From Leifsonia xyli (GTDB taxonomy: Bacteria; Actinomycetota; Actinomycetes; Actinomycetales; Microbacteriaceae), in assembly GCA_003243275.1 (NCBI GenBank), contig QFQR01000009.1, positions 1 to 64,000 of the forward strand: DNA of 64,000 bases. The letters run 5' to 3'. Made by a program: the position numbers and the translations under genes. The notes beneath the pieces were generated by a model. The model searched no databases. It was not told the origin of the DNA and saw nothing but the letters and a program-made list of their open reading frames with translations. This document shows, piece by piece, positions 46,742 to 55,028 of this stretch. Position 1 is the first letter of the stretch, and every line of letters starts with the position of its first letter.

Positions 46742-48360
46742 GGGGGCGAGGCGGGCACGGCATCCGCATCCGTCTCCTCCGGCCGCCGCCCCGAGCCGAG
46801 ACTCAGCGTCGCCAGCAGGCCGACGCCCAGGAACCCCGCCGCCGTGAACGCGGATGCGCGGGTCGCCTCGCTGAAGGCGGCACGCGCCGCCTCCGCCGCC
46901 TCCGGCGAGCGCGCCTCGAGCCCCGGGATCGCGGAGCCCGCCGAGTCGACCACCGCGTCGATCACCTGCTGCCGCACCGCGCTCGGCAGCTCCGACGGCA
47001 GCCGGTCGTCGAGCTGGCTCGCGAGCGAGGTGAACAGCACCGTGCCGAGGATCGCGATGCCGAGCGCCGAACCGACCTGCCGCGAGGTCGACTGGGTGCC
47101 CGAGGCCTGCCCGCTCTGCGCCACCGGCACCTCCGCGAGCACCACCCCGGTGAGCTGCGCGGTCGCGAGTCCCACGCCGAAGCCGTAGACGAGCAGGCCG
47201 ATCGCGGTCTGCCACCAGGGGGTGTCGACCGCGATCACGAGCGCGATGACGACGAGTCCCACGATCTCGGCCAGGATGCCGGCCCGCACCACCCACACGG
47301 GCGGCACGCGTCCCGAGGTCGCACCCGCGAATCCGGATGCCACGAACGATCCGCCGGCGAGCGCCAGCAGCAGGAACCCGGTCTGCAGGGCGTCGTAGCC
47401 GAGCACGTTCTGCAGCCAGAGCGGCAGCGACAGGATGATGCCGAACTCGCCGAGCGACACGATGAGCGCCGCGATGTTGCCGTTGCGAAATGACGCCAGC
47501 CGGAACAGTGGGAACGCGATCATGGTGGGCAGGCCGCGACGTTCGCGGTGCACGCCCCAGGCCACGAAGGCGACGAGCGCGAGCGCGGCGAGGCCGAACG
47601 CGAAGGGGATGGGCGACACCTCGAGCGTCCAGAAGTCGGGCGTGCCGGCCTCGGAGCTCCACCAGCCGTAGCTGCGGCCCTCGATGAGCGCGAACACGAG
47701 ACTCGTGAACAGCAGCACCGAGAGCGCCGCGCCCACCAGGTCGACGCGCCGCGGCACGTCGGCGCGCGACTCCCGCACCACGAGCAGCGCCCCGACCACG
47801 ATCAGGATGCCGAGCGGCAGGTTGATGCCGAAGGCCCATCGCCACGAGAAGTCGGTGGTGAGCCAGCCGCCGAGCAGCGGCCCGACCGCCGCCATGCCGC
47901 CGATCGTCGAGCCCCAGACGGCGAAGGCGATGCCGCGCTCGCGGCCGAAGAAGGTGGCGTTCAGCAGCGAGAGGGTGGCAGGCAGGATCATCGCGCCGCC
48001 GAAACCCTGCACGACCCGCGCCGCGATGAGCAGCTCGCCGTTCGGGGCGAGGGCCGCGGCGACGCTCGACGCGGCGAACAGGGCGACGCCGATCAGCAGC
48101 ATCCGCCGCCGGCCGAAGCGGTCGGCGAGGGTGCCGAACACCAGCAGCAGGCTCGCGAAGACGAGCGTGTACGACTCCTGCACCCACTGCACCTGGGTCG
48201 AGCTGATGTCCAGCTCGTCGACCACCGAGGGGATCGCGACGTTGACGATCGTCGAGTCGACGATGATGAGCGCGACGGCGAGCGAGATGAACACCAGGCC
48301 GACCCAGCGGCGGGGGTCGGGGGAGGCGGATGCGGCGAAGCCGTCGCGTGAGGCGGACAC
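46717..48360 (-). CDS. MFS drug exporter (DHA2 type)
   Basis: This 547-aa protein has 14 predicted membrane helices. Motifs are VDSTIVNVAIPSVVDELDIS (motif D2), GTLADRFGRRRMLLIGVALF (loop 2-3 motif A) and AAVGPLLGGWLTTDFSWRWAF (motif C-like). It should export hydrophobic cations or drugs with protons. The GTG start at 48360 is 44 bases from the divergent chorismate mutase start. No regulator is adjacent. Confidence 0.88.
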   Translation of the reverse strand: MSASRDGFAASASPDPRRWVGLVFISLAVALIIVDSTIVNVAIPSVVDELDISSTQVQWVQESYTLVFASLLLVFGTLADRFGRRRMLLIGVALFAASSVAAALAPNGELLIAARVVQGFGGAMILPATLSLLNATFFGRERGIAFAVWGSTIGGMAAVGPLLGGWLTTDFSWRWAFGINLPLGILIVVGALLVVRESRADVPRRVDLVGAALSVLLFTSLVFALIEGRSYGWWSSEAGTPDFWTLEVSPIPFAFGLAALALVAFVAWGVHRERRGLPTMIAFPLFRLASFRNGNIAALIVSLGEFGIILSLPLWLQNVLGYDALQTGFLLLALAGGSFVASGFAGATSGRVPPVWVVRAGILAEIVGLVVIALVIAVDTPWWQTAIGLLVYGFGVGLATAQLTGVVLAEVPVAQSGQASGTQSTSRQVGSALGIAILGTVLFTSLASQLDDRLPSELPSAVRQQVIDAVVDSAGSAIPGLEARSPEAAEAARAAFSEATRASAFTAAGFLGVGLLATLSLGSGRRPEETDADAVPASPPQPDGTER

Positions 48361-48403
48361 GGATCCCGATGCTACGCCCGCCCGTGCCCGGTACTCTCGC
48401 CCT

Positions 48404-48727
48404 ATGACCGCCGACGCGCCCGCCGCCGCCCCTCAGGATCCGCGCGACGAGCTGCTGCGCTATCGGCAGAGCATCGACAACATCGACGCCGCCCTCATCC
48501 ACCTGCTCGCCGAGCGGTTCAAGGCCACCCAGTCGGTCGGTCGGTTGAAGGCGGCGAGCGGGATGCCGGCGTCGGACCCGGGGCGGGAGAAGGAGCAGAT
48601 CGCGCGGCTGCGGGCGCTCGCCTCCGAGTCGCATCTGGATCCGGAGTTCGCGGAGAAGTGGTTCACCTTCGTGGTGGCCGAGGTGATCCACCACCACGAG
48701 CGGCTCGCGGGCGGCGCGGAGGAGTGA
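48404..48727 (+). CDS. Chorismate mutase (AroQ type)
   Basis: This 107-aa protein carries the AroQ pattern: RQSIDNIDAALIHLLAERFK, ATQSVGRLKAASGMPASDPG and REKEQIARLRALASESHLDP, ending VAEVIHHHE. It rearranges chorismate to prephenate for Phe/Tyr synthesis. Active-site Arg, Lys and Glu positions are present by layout. The stop overlaps the start of the SDR gene by four bases. Confidence 0.9.
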   Translation: MTADAPAAAPQDPRDELLRYRQSIDNIDAALIHLLAERFKATQSVGRLKAASGMPASDPGREKEQIARLRALASESHLDPEFAEKWFTFVVAEVIHHHERLAGGAEE

Positions 48728-49647
48728 GCGAGGCCTGGGACCCGCGGGCGCTGCCCTCGCTCGCCGGGCGCACCGTCGTCGTCACGGGCGGCAACGCGGG
48801 CATCGGCTACTTCGTGTCGGAGCAGCTCGCGGGCGCGGGGGCCCGGGTGGTGATCGCGGCCCGCTCGAGCGAGAAGGCGCAACTCGCGATCGCGTCGATC
48901 CGCGAGCGGGTTCCGGAGGCCGCGCTCGCCCACGTGCGGCTCGACCTCAGCTCGCTCGCCTCGGTGCGTGAGGCGGCGGAGGAGCTCGCTGCATTCCGTC
49001 CGCTGCATGCGCTGGTGAACAACGCGGGGCTCGTGGTCGCATCGCGGCACCGGCAGCTCACCGCCGAGGGCTTCGAGCTCACCGTGGGCGGCAACTTCCT
49101 CGGACATTTCGCGCTCACGGCGCTGCTGTTCCCGGCGCTCGCGGGGGGCGGCCGGGTGGTCGGGCTCGGCAGCGACTCGACGCGCATGGTGCGGCTGGAT
49201 GCGGGCGATCTGTGGTCGGAGCGCCGCTATCGGCCGTTCCGCGCCTACGCCTTCTCGAAGCACGCGGTGCAGGGCTTCCAGCTGGAGCTCGCCCGGCGCC
49301 TCGCCGCTGCGGCCGATTCTCGGGAGTCGCTGCTCGCGCATCCGGGATGGGCGACCAACGGCTACGCGGAGAAGCGCCCAGGCATCACCGACCGCGATCC
49401 GCTCGGCGGGCGCTTCTTCGAGTCGGCCACCGGCTGGATCGGGCAGGGCAAGGATCGCGGCGCCTGGCCGGTCGTGCGCGCCGCAGCCGACCCGGATGCC
49501 GTGAACGGCATGTACTTCGGCCCGAGCCGCCAGCTCGCCGGGGTTCCGGTGCCGACGCGACCGGTCGCCTCCTCCGCCGACCCCGCGTTCGGCGCGGCGC
49601 TGTGGGCGGACGCGGAGGCGAAGAGCGGCATCCGCTTCCCCGTGTGA
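48724..49647 (+). CDS. Short-chain dehydrogenase/reductase
   Basis: This 307-aa protein has the cofactor motif VVVTGGNAGIGYFVSEQLAG, the second motif LVNNAGLV, and AYAFSKHAVQGFQLELARR, with YxxSK as the catalytic segment (Tyr-Ala-Phe-Ser-Lys). It resembles retinol-dehydrogenase-like SDRs of actinobacteria. Substrate is unknown. The GTG start is in the stop of the chorismate mutase gene. The end is close to a REP-like cluster. Confidence 0.87.
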   Translation: MSEAWDPRALPSLAGRTVVVTGGNAGIGYFVSEQLAGAGARVVIAARSSEKAQLAIASIRERVPEAALAHVRLDLSSLASVREAAEELAAFRPLHALVNNAGLVVASRHRQLTAEGFELTVGGNFLGHFALTALLFPALAGGGRVVGLGSDSTRMVRLDAGDLWSERRYRPFRAYAFSKHAVQGFQLELARRLAAAADSRESLLAHPGWATNGYAEKRPGITDRDPLGGRFFESATGWIGQGKDRGAWPVVRAAADPDAVNGMYFGPSRQLAGVPVPTRPVASSADPAFGAALWADAEAKSGIRFPV

Positions 49648-49654
49648 GCGCCCG

Positions 49655-49840
49655 GTGGTCTCGACGCGTCGCCTGCGGCGGCGCTCCTCGACCCCCCGCC
49701 GGCCGAGTACCCCGCGCAGCCGCGCGACCCGCCGGTTGATTCCCCCGCTCCTCTGCACGACCCGCTAGTTGATTCCCCCGCGCAGCCGCACTACTCCGCT
49801 GGTTGAGTAGCCCGCGTAGCGGGCGTATCGAAACCCCCAG
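49655..49840. repeat. REP-like cluster
   Basis: A full subtype A unit lies at 49796-49835 (CCGCTGGTTGAGTAGCCCGC...GTATCGAAACC). Before it come a divergent unit (GGTGGTCTCGACGCG...CTCGACC, near 49660-49704) and two half-units of the form CGCTAGTTGATTCCCCCG. It lies between the convergent SDR and purL genes. Confidence 0.75.
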
Positions 49841-49849
49841 GCCCCCCGC

Positions 49850-52141
49850 TCAGGCGAAGCGCGCCCGCAGCGGCTCGCGGAAGGTCGCCGCGAGCTCGTC
49901 CACGGATGCCGTGAAGAGCCCCTGCACTTCGAGCGCCGGTTCCGAGTCGGTGACGCCGATGCGCAGCACCGGGTAGCCGCGGCCCTCGCAGAGGCGCGTG
50001 AACTTCACATCCTCCTCGCGCGGCACCGCCACCAGCACGCGCCCGGTCGACTCGGAGAACAGGGCGGTCGCCGCATCCACCCCGTCGCGCACCAGCAGTT
50101 CGTCGAGGAACACCCGCGCGCCGACACCGAAGCGCAGCACGCCCTCGGCGAGCGCGATGGCGAGGCCGCCGTCGGCGAGGTCGTGCGCGGCGTTCAGCAG
50201 CCCCTCGTAGGCGGCCGCCGAGAGCAGCGAGGCGAGGTCGCGCTCGCGGTCGAGGTCGACTACCGGGGGGCGTCCGCCGAGGTGGCCGTGCACGATGCCG
50301 GCCCAGGCCGAGCCGTCGAGTTCGAGCGCTGTCGTGCCGAGCAGGTAGAGGTTGTCGCCGGCGTCCTGCCAGCCCGACGGCACGCGCCGCCCGACGTCGT
50401 CGATCGTGCCCATGACGGCGACGACCGGGGTCGGGTGGATCGGCACGTCGCCGGTCTGGTTGTAGAACGAGACGTTACCGCCGGTGACCGGGATGCCGAG
50501 CTGCAGGCATCCGTCGGCGAGTCCCTCGACGGCGCGGGAGAACTGCCACATCACCTCGGGGTTCTCCGGGCTGCCGAAGTTGAGGCAGTCGGACACCGCG
50601 ACCGGGGTGGCGCCCGTGACGGCGACGTTGCGGTAGGCCTCGGCGAGGGCGAGCTGCGCCCCCTGGTACGGATCGAGGTAGCAGTAGCGGCCGTTGGCGT
50701 CCGTCGCGAGCGCGAAGCCGAGCCCCGACGACTCGTCGACGCGCACCATGCCACCGTCGTCGGGGTAGCTGAGTGCTGTATTCCCGAGCACGTACTTGTC
50801 GTACTGCGAGGTGATCCAGCTCTTGTCGGCGAGGTTCGCCGAGCCGAGCAGCCGCAGCACCTGCTCCTTCAGCGCGTCGCCGGATGCCGGTCGCGCGAGC
50901 CCGGATGCCGTGTCGGCGTTCAGGTGGTCGATCCACGTCGGGTAGGCGACGGGCCGCTCGTACACGGGCCCGTCGACCGCGACGGTGCGCGGGTCGACGT
51001 CGACGATGCGCTCGCCCTTCCACTCGATGACGAGCCGTCCGCCGCCCGTGACCTCGCCAAGCACGCTCGCCTCGACATCCCACTTGTCGATGACCGCGAG
51101 GAAGGCCTCGAGCTTCTCGGGGGCGACGACCGCCATCATGCGCTCCTGGCTCTCCGACATGAGGATCTCCTCGGCGGTGAGCGTGGGGTCGCGCAGCAGC
51201 ACCTCGTCGAGCACGATGTGCATGCCGCCATCGCCATTCGATGCGAGCTCGGAGGTGGCGCACGAGATGCCGGCCGCCCCGAGGTCTTGGATGCCCTCCA
51301 CGAGCCCCTCGCGGTACAGCTCGAGGCAGCACTCGATGAGCACCTTCTCCATGAACGGGTCGCCCACCTGCACGGCGGGGCGCTTGCGGCCGGAGCCTTC
51401 GTCGAAGGATTCCGAGGCGAGAATGGATGCGCCGCCGATGCCGTCGCCGCCCGTGCGCGCCCCGAACAGCACCACCTTGTTGCCGATGCCGCGGGCGTTG
51501 GCGAGGTGCAGGTCTTCGTGGCGGAGCACGCCCACCGCGAGCGCGTTGACGAGCGGGTTGGCCTGGTAGATGGGGTCGAACCAGGTCTCGCCGCCGATGT
51601 TGGGGAGGCCGAGGCAGTTGCCGTAGAAGCTGATGCCCGAGACGACGCCGGGCACGACGCGCGCCGTGTCGGGATGGTCGAGCGCGCCGAAGCGCAGCGC
51701 ATCCATCACCGCGACGGGTCGCGCGCCCATCGAGATGATGTCGCGCACGATGCCGCCGACGCCGGTCGCGGCGCCCTGGAACGGCTCGACGTAGCTGGGG
51801 TGGTTGTGGCTCTCGATCTTGAAGGTGACGGCCCAGCCTTCGCCGATGTCGACGACGCCCGCATTCTCGCCCATGCCGACCATGAGGTTCTTGGTCATCT
51901 CGGGGCTGACCTTCTGCCCGAACTGCCGCAGCCACACCTTGGAGCTCTTGTAGGAGCAGTGCTCGCTCCACATCACCGAGTACATGGCGAGCTCGCCGCT
52001 CGTGGGGCGGCGCCCGAGGATCTCGCGGATGCGCTGGTACTCGTCGGTCTTCAGCCCGAGCGCCGCGTACGGCTGCTCCTTCTCCGGCGTCGCGGCGGCG
52101 TTCTCGACGGTGTCGACGACGTGCGTCGAGGGGATGCTCAC
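49850..52141 (-). CDS. purL: Phosphoribosylformylglycinamidine synthase II
   Basis: This 763-aa protein is the small-type PurL that works with PurS and PurQ to convert FGAR to FGAM. It has TSGELAMYSVMWSEHCSYKS near the N-terminus and AVTFKIESHNHPSYVEPFQG. Both belong to the conserved ATP-binding half. SVSDCLNFGSPENPEV-like and GGNVSFYNQTG motifs follow. It lies about 5.5 kb from purQ on the same strand, with accessory genes between. The start ATG 52141 is close to a family-3 palindrome. Confidence 0.96.
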   Translation of the reverse strand: MSIPSTHVVDTVENAAATPEKEQPYAALGLKTDEYQRIREILGRRPTSGELAMYSVMWSEHCSYKSSKVWLRQFGQKVSPEMTKNLMVGMGENAGVVDIGEGWAVTFKIESHNHPSYVEPFQGAATGVGGIVRDIISMGARPVAVMDALRFGALDHPDTARVVPGVVSGISFYGNCLGLPNIGGETWFDPIYQANPLVNALAVGVLRHEDLHLANARGIGNKVVLFGARTGGDGIGGASILASESFDEGSGRKRPAVQVGDPFMEKVLIECCLELYREGLVEGIQDLGAAGISCATSELASNGDGGMHIVLDEVLLRDPTLTAEEILMSESQERMMAVVAPEKLEAFLAVIDKWDVEASVLGEVTGGGRLVIEWKGERIVDVDPRTVAVDGPVYERPVAYPTWIDHLNADTASGLARPASGDALKEQVLRLLGSANLADKSWITSQYDKYVLGNTALSYPDDGGMVRVDESSGLGFALATDANGRYCYLDPYQGAQLALAEAYRNVAVTGATPVAVSDCLNFGSPENPEVMWQFSRAVEGLADGCLQLGIPVTGGNVSFYNQTGDVPIHPTPVVAVMGTIDDVGRRVPSGWQDAGDNLYLLGTTALELDGSAWAGIVHGHLGGRPPVVDLDRERDLASLLSAAAYEGLLNAAHDLADGGLAIALAEGVLRFGVGARVFLDELLVRDGVDAATALFSESTGRVLVAVPREEDVKFTRLCEGRGYPVLRIGVTDSEPALEVQGLFTASVDELAATFREPLRARFA

Positions 52142-52217
52142 GGGGGCGTGCTCCTTGCGGGCGGGGCGGATGCGGCAGCCCTGTCATCCTACCGGCGCGC
52201 CTTCCCGGCTCGACTCC

Positions 52218-52280
52218 CGCCGAGAGGGCGCAAACCGTGGCATCCGCGCCCGGGAACCACGGTTCGCGCCCTCTCAGCGC
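52218..52280. repeat. Palindrome family 3, copy b
   Basis: Arms 52218-52240 and 52258-52280 (CGCCGAGAGGGCGCAAACCG) pair with two mismatches around CATCCGCGCCCGGGAAC. The stop codon of the DUF559 gene (52274-52276) lies inside the right arm. A near-identical unit in the same orientation is at 53231-53295, on the other side of that gene. Confidence 0.88.
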
Positions 52281-53182
52281 GTCAGGGCGCGGCGGATGCG
52301 CTCCACGGTCTCGGTGCGATCGGGGCCGAGACCGCGGGCCCGCACCCGGATGACGCGGTAGCCGGCCTCGGTGGCGCGGTCGAAGCGGCGGATGTCGCGG
52401 TCGTATTGGTGGGTCGAGGTGCGGTGCTGGTCGCCGTCGTACTCGGCGATGACGCGACGATCCGGCCAGACGAGGTCGAACCAGCCGATCTCGCGTCCCG
52501 CGCGATCGCGCACGAGCACCCCGCACTGCGGCTCCGGGAGTCCTGCCTCGTGGATGAGCAAACGCAGCAGCGTTTCACGCCGAGACTCGACCCCGTTCCG
52601 CACGAGGGCCGCGGCGTCGCGCGCGAGCCGCACGTGTCGCCCGCGGGCGGTGGCGAGAAAGGCGCGCAACTCGTCGAGTGTCAGGTGAGGCCGCAGGTCG
52701 AGAGGGTCGAGGATGCGCGGGTCGAGCACGAGGTGGTCGCCGACGGCCACGAGGTCGGGGAGTGCGAGCACCCCCGCGCACTCGAGGAATGCCAGCGCGG
52801 GGGGAGACACCGGGAGCGCGCGCCGGAGGGCGGCTGCCGCATCCGGTCCCGCGTGCCCCACGACGCCGGGGCGCCGCACGCGCGTGAGCCCCGAGCCCGC
52901 GGTGACGTGCACGGGGAAGGCGTCGTGCGGGAGCGGCGCGCCCCACAGCGCGGCGGCCGTGGGGCCCGAGAAGCGGTCGCCGGGGCGCAGCAGCGGGGCG
53001 TAGTGCCGCGCGGCCGTCGTCGCATCCCGCTCGGCGCCATCAGCTCGCACGCGCACCCCGTGGTGCGGGCGCTCGAGGTCGCGGCTGCGCAGCCGGCTCT
53101 CCCCCATCCCCGCGGCGAGCGCATCCGCGATCCGGAATGCGCCCGAGGCGAGATGCGGGTCGAGCGGCACGCGGCGGGGCAC
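52274..53182 (-). CDS. DUF559-domain protein (Vsr-like endonuclease fold)
   Basis: This 302-aa protein has an N-terminal half with weakly conserved segments (FSGPTAAALWGAPLPHDAFP, resembling AbiEi-like proteins). The C-terminal DUF559 domain, with IGWFDLVWPDRRVIAEYDGD and FDRATEAGYRVIRVRARGLG, has the PD-(D/E)xK-like nuclease fold with Asp, Glu and Asp residues. Such genes are common in actinobacteria, but their role is not known. A defence function is possible. It is flanked on both sides by near-identical direct copies of the family-3 palindrome, which suggests transfer as a unit. Confidence 0.75.
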   Translation of the reverse strand: MPRRVPLDPHLASGAFRIADALAAGMGESRLRSRDLERPHHGVRVRADGAERDATTAARHYAPLLRPGDRFSGPTAAALWGAPLPHDAFPVHVTAGSGLTRVRRPGVVGHAGPDAAAALRRALPVSPPALAFLECAGVLALPDLVAVGDHLVLDPRILDPLDLRPHLTLDELRAFLATARGRHVRLARDAAALVRNGVESRRETLLRLLIHEAGLPEPQCGVLVRDRAGREIGWFDLVWPDRRVIAEYDGDQHRTSTHQYDRDIRRFDRATEAGYRVIRVRARGLGPDRTETVERIRRALTR

Positions 53183-53230
53183 GCCCGATCATCGCGCGCC
53201 GCGCCATCCGCCCGTCGAATCTCTCCACAG

Positions 53231-53295
53231 CGTCGCCGAAAGGGCGCAAAACGTGGCATCCGCGCCCGGGAACCACGGATCGCGCCCTCTCGACG
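53231..53295. repeat. Palindrome family 3, copy c
   Basis: Arms 53231-53256 and 53273-53295 surround the same CATCCGCGCCCGGGAACCAC centre as copy b. It is in direct orientation to copy b, about 1 kb away, with only a handful of differences. It lies between the DUF559 start and the PadR stop, both on the minus strand. Confidence 0.88.
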
Positions 53296-53311
53296 CGCGC
53301 GACCGCCCCGC

Positions 53312-53860
53312 TCAGCGGCCTGCGGCGAGGAGCGCGTCGAGCGCGGCGAGGGTCTCGTCGGCCCAGGCGAGGCTCGCGCGGGCGGAGTGCTCGCCCGCCG
53401 AGATCGTCATGAGCTGGTAGGGGCGCTGGGGGGCGCTCGCCTCCGCGTCGGTCTCGCGCCGCGCCTCCGCGAGCGTCGCGAGTTGCTGCTCGGCGATCCC
53501 GCGGTACTCCGCCACGAGTTCGCGACAGGCGCGCGCGCCGAGCACCTCGCCGAAGAAGAGGCGCAGCAGCATCCCGTTGCGGGGCGGGATGCGCGTGGGG
53601 CTTTCGCGCATGAGCTCGACGAGCCGGGTGCGACCGGATGCCGTGAGCCGGTAGGTGGAGGAGCCGGTGCGCCCGCCGTCGCCCGCTTCGACGAGCCCGT
53701 CTTCGCGGAGCCGCGCAAGGGCGGGGTAGATCTGGCCGAAGCTCTCGCTCCAGAACGCGCCGAGGTGGGTCAGGATCGCCTCCCGCAGCGCGTAGCCGCT
53801 CATCGGCTCGACGCTGAGGGCGGCGAGCACCGCGAGGTCGGTCTGGGTGGCGCGTGGCAT
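53312..53860 (-). CDS. PadR-family transcriptional regulator
   Basis: This 182-aa protein has the PadR winged-helix region: TQTDLAVLAALSVEPMSGYA, FWSESFGQIYPALARLREDG and TYRLTASGRTRLVELM. The C-terminal half is a helical dimerisation domain. ATG 53860 has a TATACT element six bases upstream and no Shine-Dalgarno, so it is probably leaderless. It is divergent from a small membrane protein gene, which it probably controls through the TATATCTG repeats between them. Confidence 0.9.
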   Translation of the reverse strand: MPRATQTDLAVLAALSVEPMSGYALREAILTHLGAFWSESFGQIYPALARLREDGLVEAGDGGRTGSSTYRLTASGRTRLVELMRESPTRIPPRNGMLLRLFFGEVLGARACRELVAEYRGIAEQQLATLAEARRETDAEASAPQRPYQLMTISAGEHSARASLAWADETLAALDALLAAGR

Positions 53861-53866
53861 GCGAGG

Positions 53867-53900
53867 AGTATATCTGCTAGACATATCCATATATCTGACA
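53867..53900. promoter_or_regulatory. Divergent promoter/operator of padR-like gene
   Basis: TATATCTG occurs at 53869-53876 and again at 53890-53897, 21 bases apart, two helical turns. The minus-strand TATACT at 53867-53872 (a -10 element for the regulator) overlaps the first copy. This arrangement fits autorepression by PadR. Confidence 0.6.
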
Positions 53901-53912
53901 GAAAGGTTTGCG

Positions 53913-54326
53913 ATGTCCCTCGACCCCGCCCTGATCGCCCGCGTCGCCGCGATCGTGGCAGCCGTGCTCTTCGTCGCCCTCGTCGCGTTCCAGCTCGCGC
54001 TCGCGCTCGGTGCCCCCTGGGGCCGCGCCGCCTACGGCGGGCAGAGCGCCGAGCTCCCCACCGCGCTGCGCGTCTCGAGCGCCGTCGCCGTGGTCGTCTG
54101 GAGCGCGCTCGCGCTCGTCGTGCTGCGCCGCGCCGGGGTGATCGGATGGTCCCCGCTGCCCGACGGCTGGCTGCCCGTCGCGATCTGGGTGGTCGTCGCC
54201 CTCGCGGCGGTCGCGATCGTCATGAACGCCATCACCCCGAGCGCCCTCGAACGCGCCATCTGGCTGCCGTTCGCGATCCTGCTGTTCGCCTCGACCCTCA
54301 CGGTGGCGCTCGCCGCCCGCACGTGA
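53913..54326 (+). CDS. Small four-helix membrane protein
   Basis: This 137-aa protein starts at ATG 53913 with GAAAGG upstream. It has four membrane segments: VAAIVAAVLFVALVAFQLAL, VSSAVAVVVWSALALVVLRR, VAIWVVVALAAVAIVMNAIT and FAILLFASTLTVALA. The family is not firmly recognised. It resembles small actinobacterial integral membrane proteins beside PadR regulators. It is likely the regulated target of the adjacent PadR and might be involved in membrane stress or drug response. Confidence 0.7.
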   Translation: MSLDPALIARVAAIVAAVLFVALVAFQLALALGAPWGRAAYGGQSAELPTALRVSSAVAVVVWSALALVVLRRAGVIGWSPLPDGWLPVAIWVVVALAAVAIVMNAITPSALERAIWLPFAILLFASTLTVALAART

Positions 54327-54431
54327 GGCTGGCGGTAATCTTGCGCTGACTGGCGTTCCGGCCACTGTCGCGCGACCGATGCGTCCGGCACGCTGAACCA
54401 GGCCGCGCCCGCGGCCGGGACGGGAGGCGGC

Positions 54432-55010
54432 ATGCGACGGCACCGGGTCGTCGTGCTCGTGCTCGACGGAGCGCAGCCGCTCGACGTCGGCATCCCCGCG
54501 CAGACCTTCCAGGCGCGCGACGAGCTGCCCTACGACGTGCTCATGTGCGGGGTCGAACCGGGAGCCGTGCGCTCGGGCGAGGGGATGTCGTACCTCGTCG
54601 AGCACGGCGTCGAGGCGCTCGCACGTGCCGACACCGTGATCGTGCCCGGCTACCGCGACCCCGTGCGCCCGGTCGATCCGCGCGCGCTCGAGGCCCTGCG
54701 TGCCGCACACGCCCGCATCGCGCGCATCGCCCCGACCACCACCAACGCCGCGACGGCGATCGGCCTCGTGCTGCCGCAGCTCGCGGGACGCCTCGACGGC
54801 TACGCCATCCGGGTTCCGCTCGCGGGCGTGCTGAGCTACACCGAGGATCCGATCGTCTCGACCGACATCGTGGGCGACCCGGCGTCGTCGATCTTCGACG
54901 CCGAGCTCACGAAGGTGCTCGGCTGCCACGTGAAGGTGGCGTCCTGGTACGACAACGAGTGGGGGTTCTCGAACCGCGTGGTCGACACCCTCGGCCTGAT
55001 GGCGGGCTGA
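54432..55010 (+). CDS. Chimeric ORF: GlxA-like DJ-1/PfpI domain fused to GAPDH pieces
   Basis: The frame has 192 residues from ATG 54432, preceded by GGGAGG. Residues 1-99 (RRHRVVVLVLDGAQPLDVGI, VRPVDPRALEALRAAHARIA) match the N-terminal DJ-1/PfpI domain of GlxA-type AraC regulators, and stop just before the usual nucleophile-elbow Cys region. Residues 101-131 (PTTTNAATAIGLVLPQL, LDGYAIRVPLAG) and 133-192 (LSYTEDPIVSTDIVGDPASS, VKVASWYDNEWGFSNRVVD) are from glyceraldehyde-3-phosphate dehydrogenase. About 30 residues between the two pieces are missing, as are the catalytic Cys and His. It is in frame throughout, so it is possibly translated but cannot be a working GAPDH or regulator. It may be a fossil of two deletions or an assembly artefact. 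Confidence 0.8.
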   Translation: MRRHRVVVLVLDGAQPLDVGIPAQTFQARDELPYDVLMCGVEPGAVRSGEGMSYLVEHGVEALARADTVIVPGYRDPVRPVDPRALEALRAAHARIARIAPTTTNAATAIGLVLPQLAGRLDGYAIRVPLAGVLSYTEDPIVSTDIVGDPASSIFDAELTKVLGCHVKVASWYDNEWGFSNRVVDTLGLMAG

Positions 55011-55028
55011 CGGCGGGCCGACCCGCGC

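Noticed and set aside
52274..53182. An insertion sequence carrying the DUF559 gene
   Set aside because: No transposase, terminal inverted repeats of the passenger, or target-site duplication is visible. Only the flanking palindromes hint at mobility.
50183..54349. A 1388-codon open frame on the plus strand
   Set aside because: It runs antisense through purL, the DUF559 gene and PadR, all of which have clear motifs. Long antisense frames are expected at this GC content.
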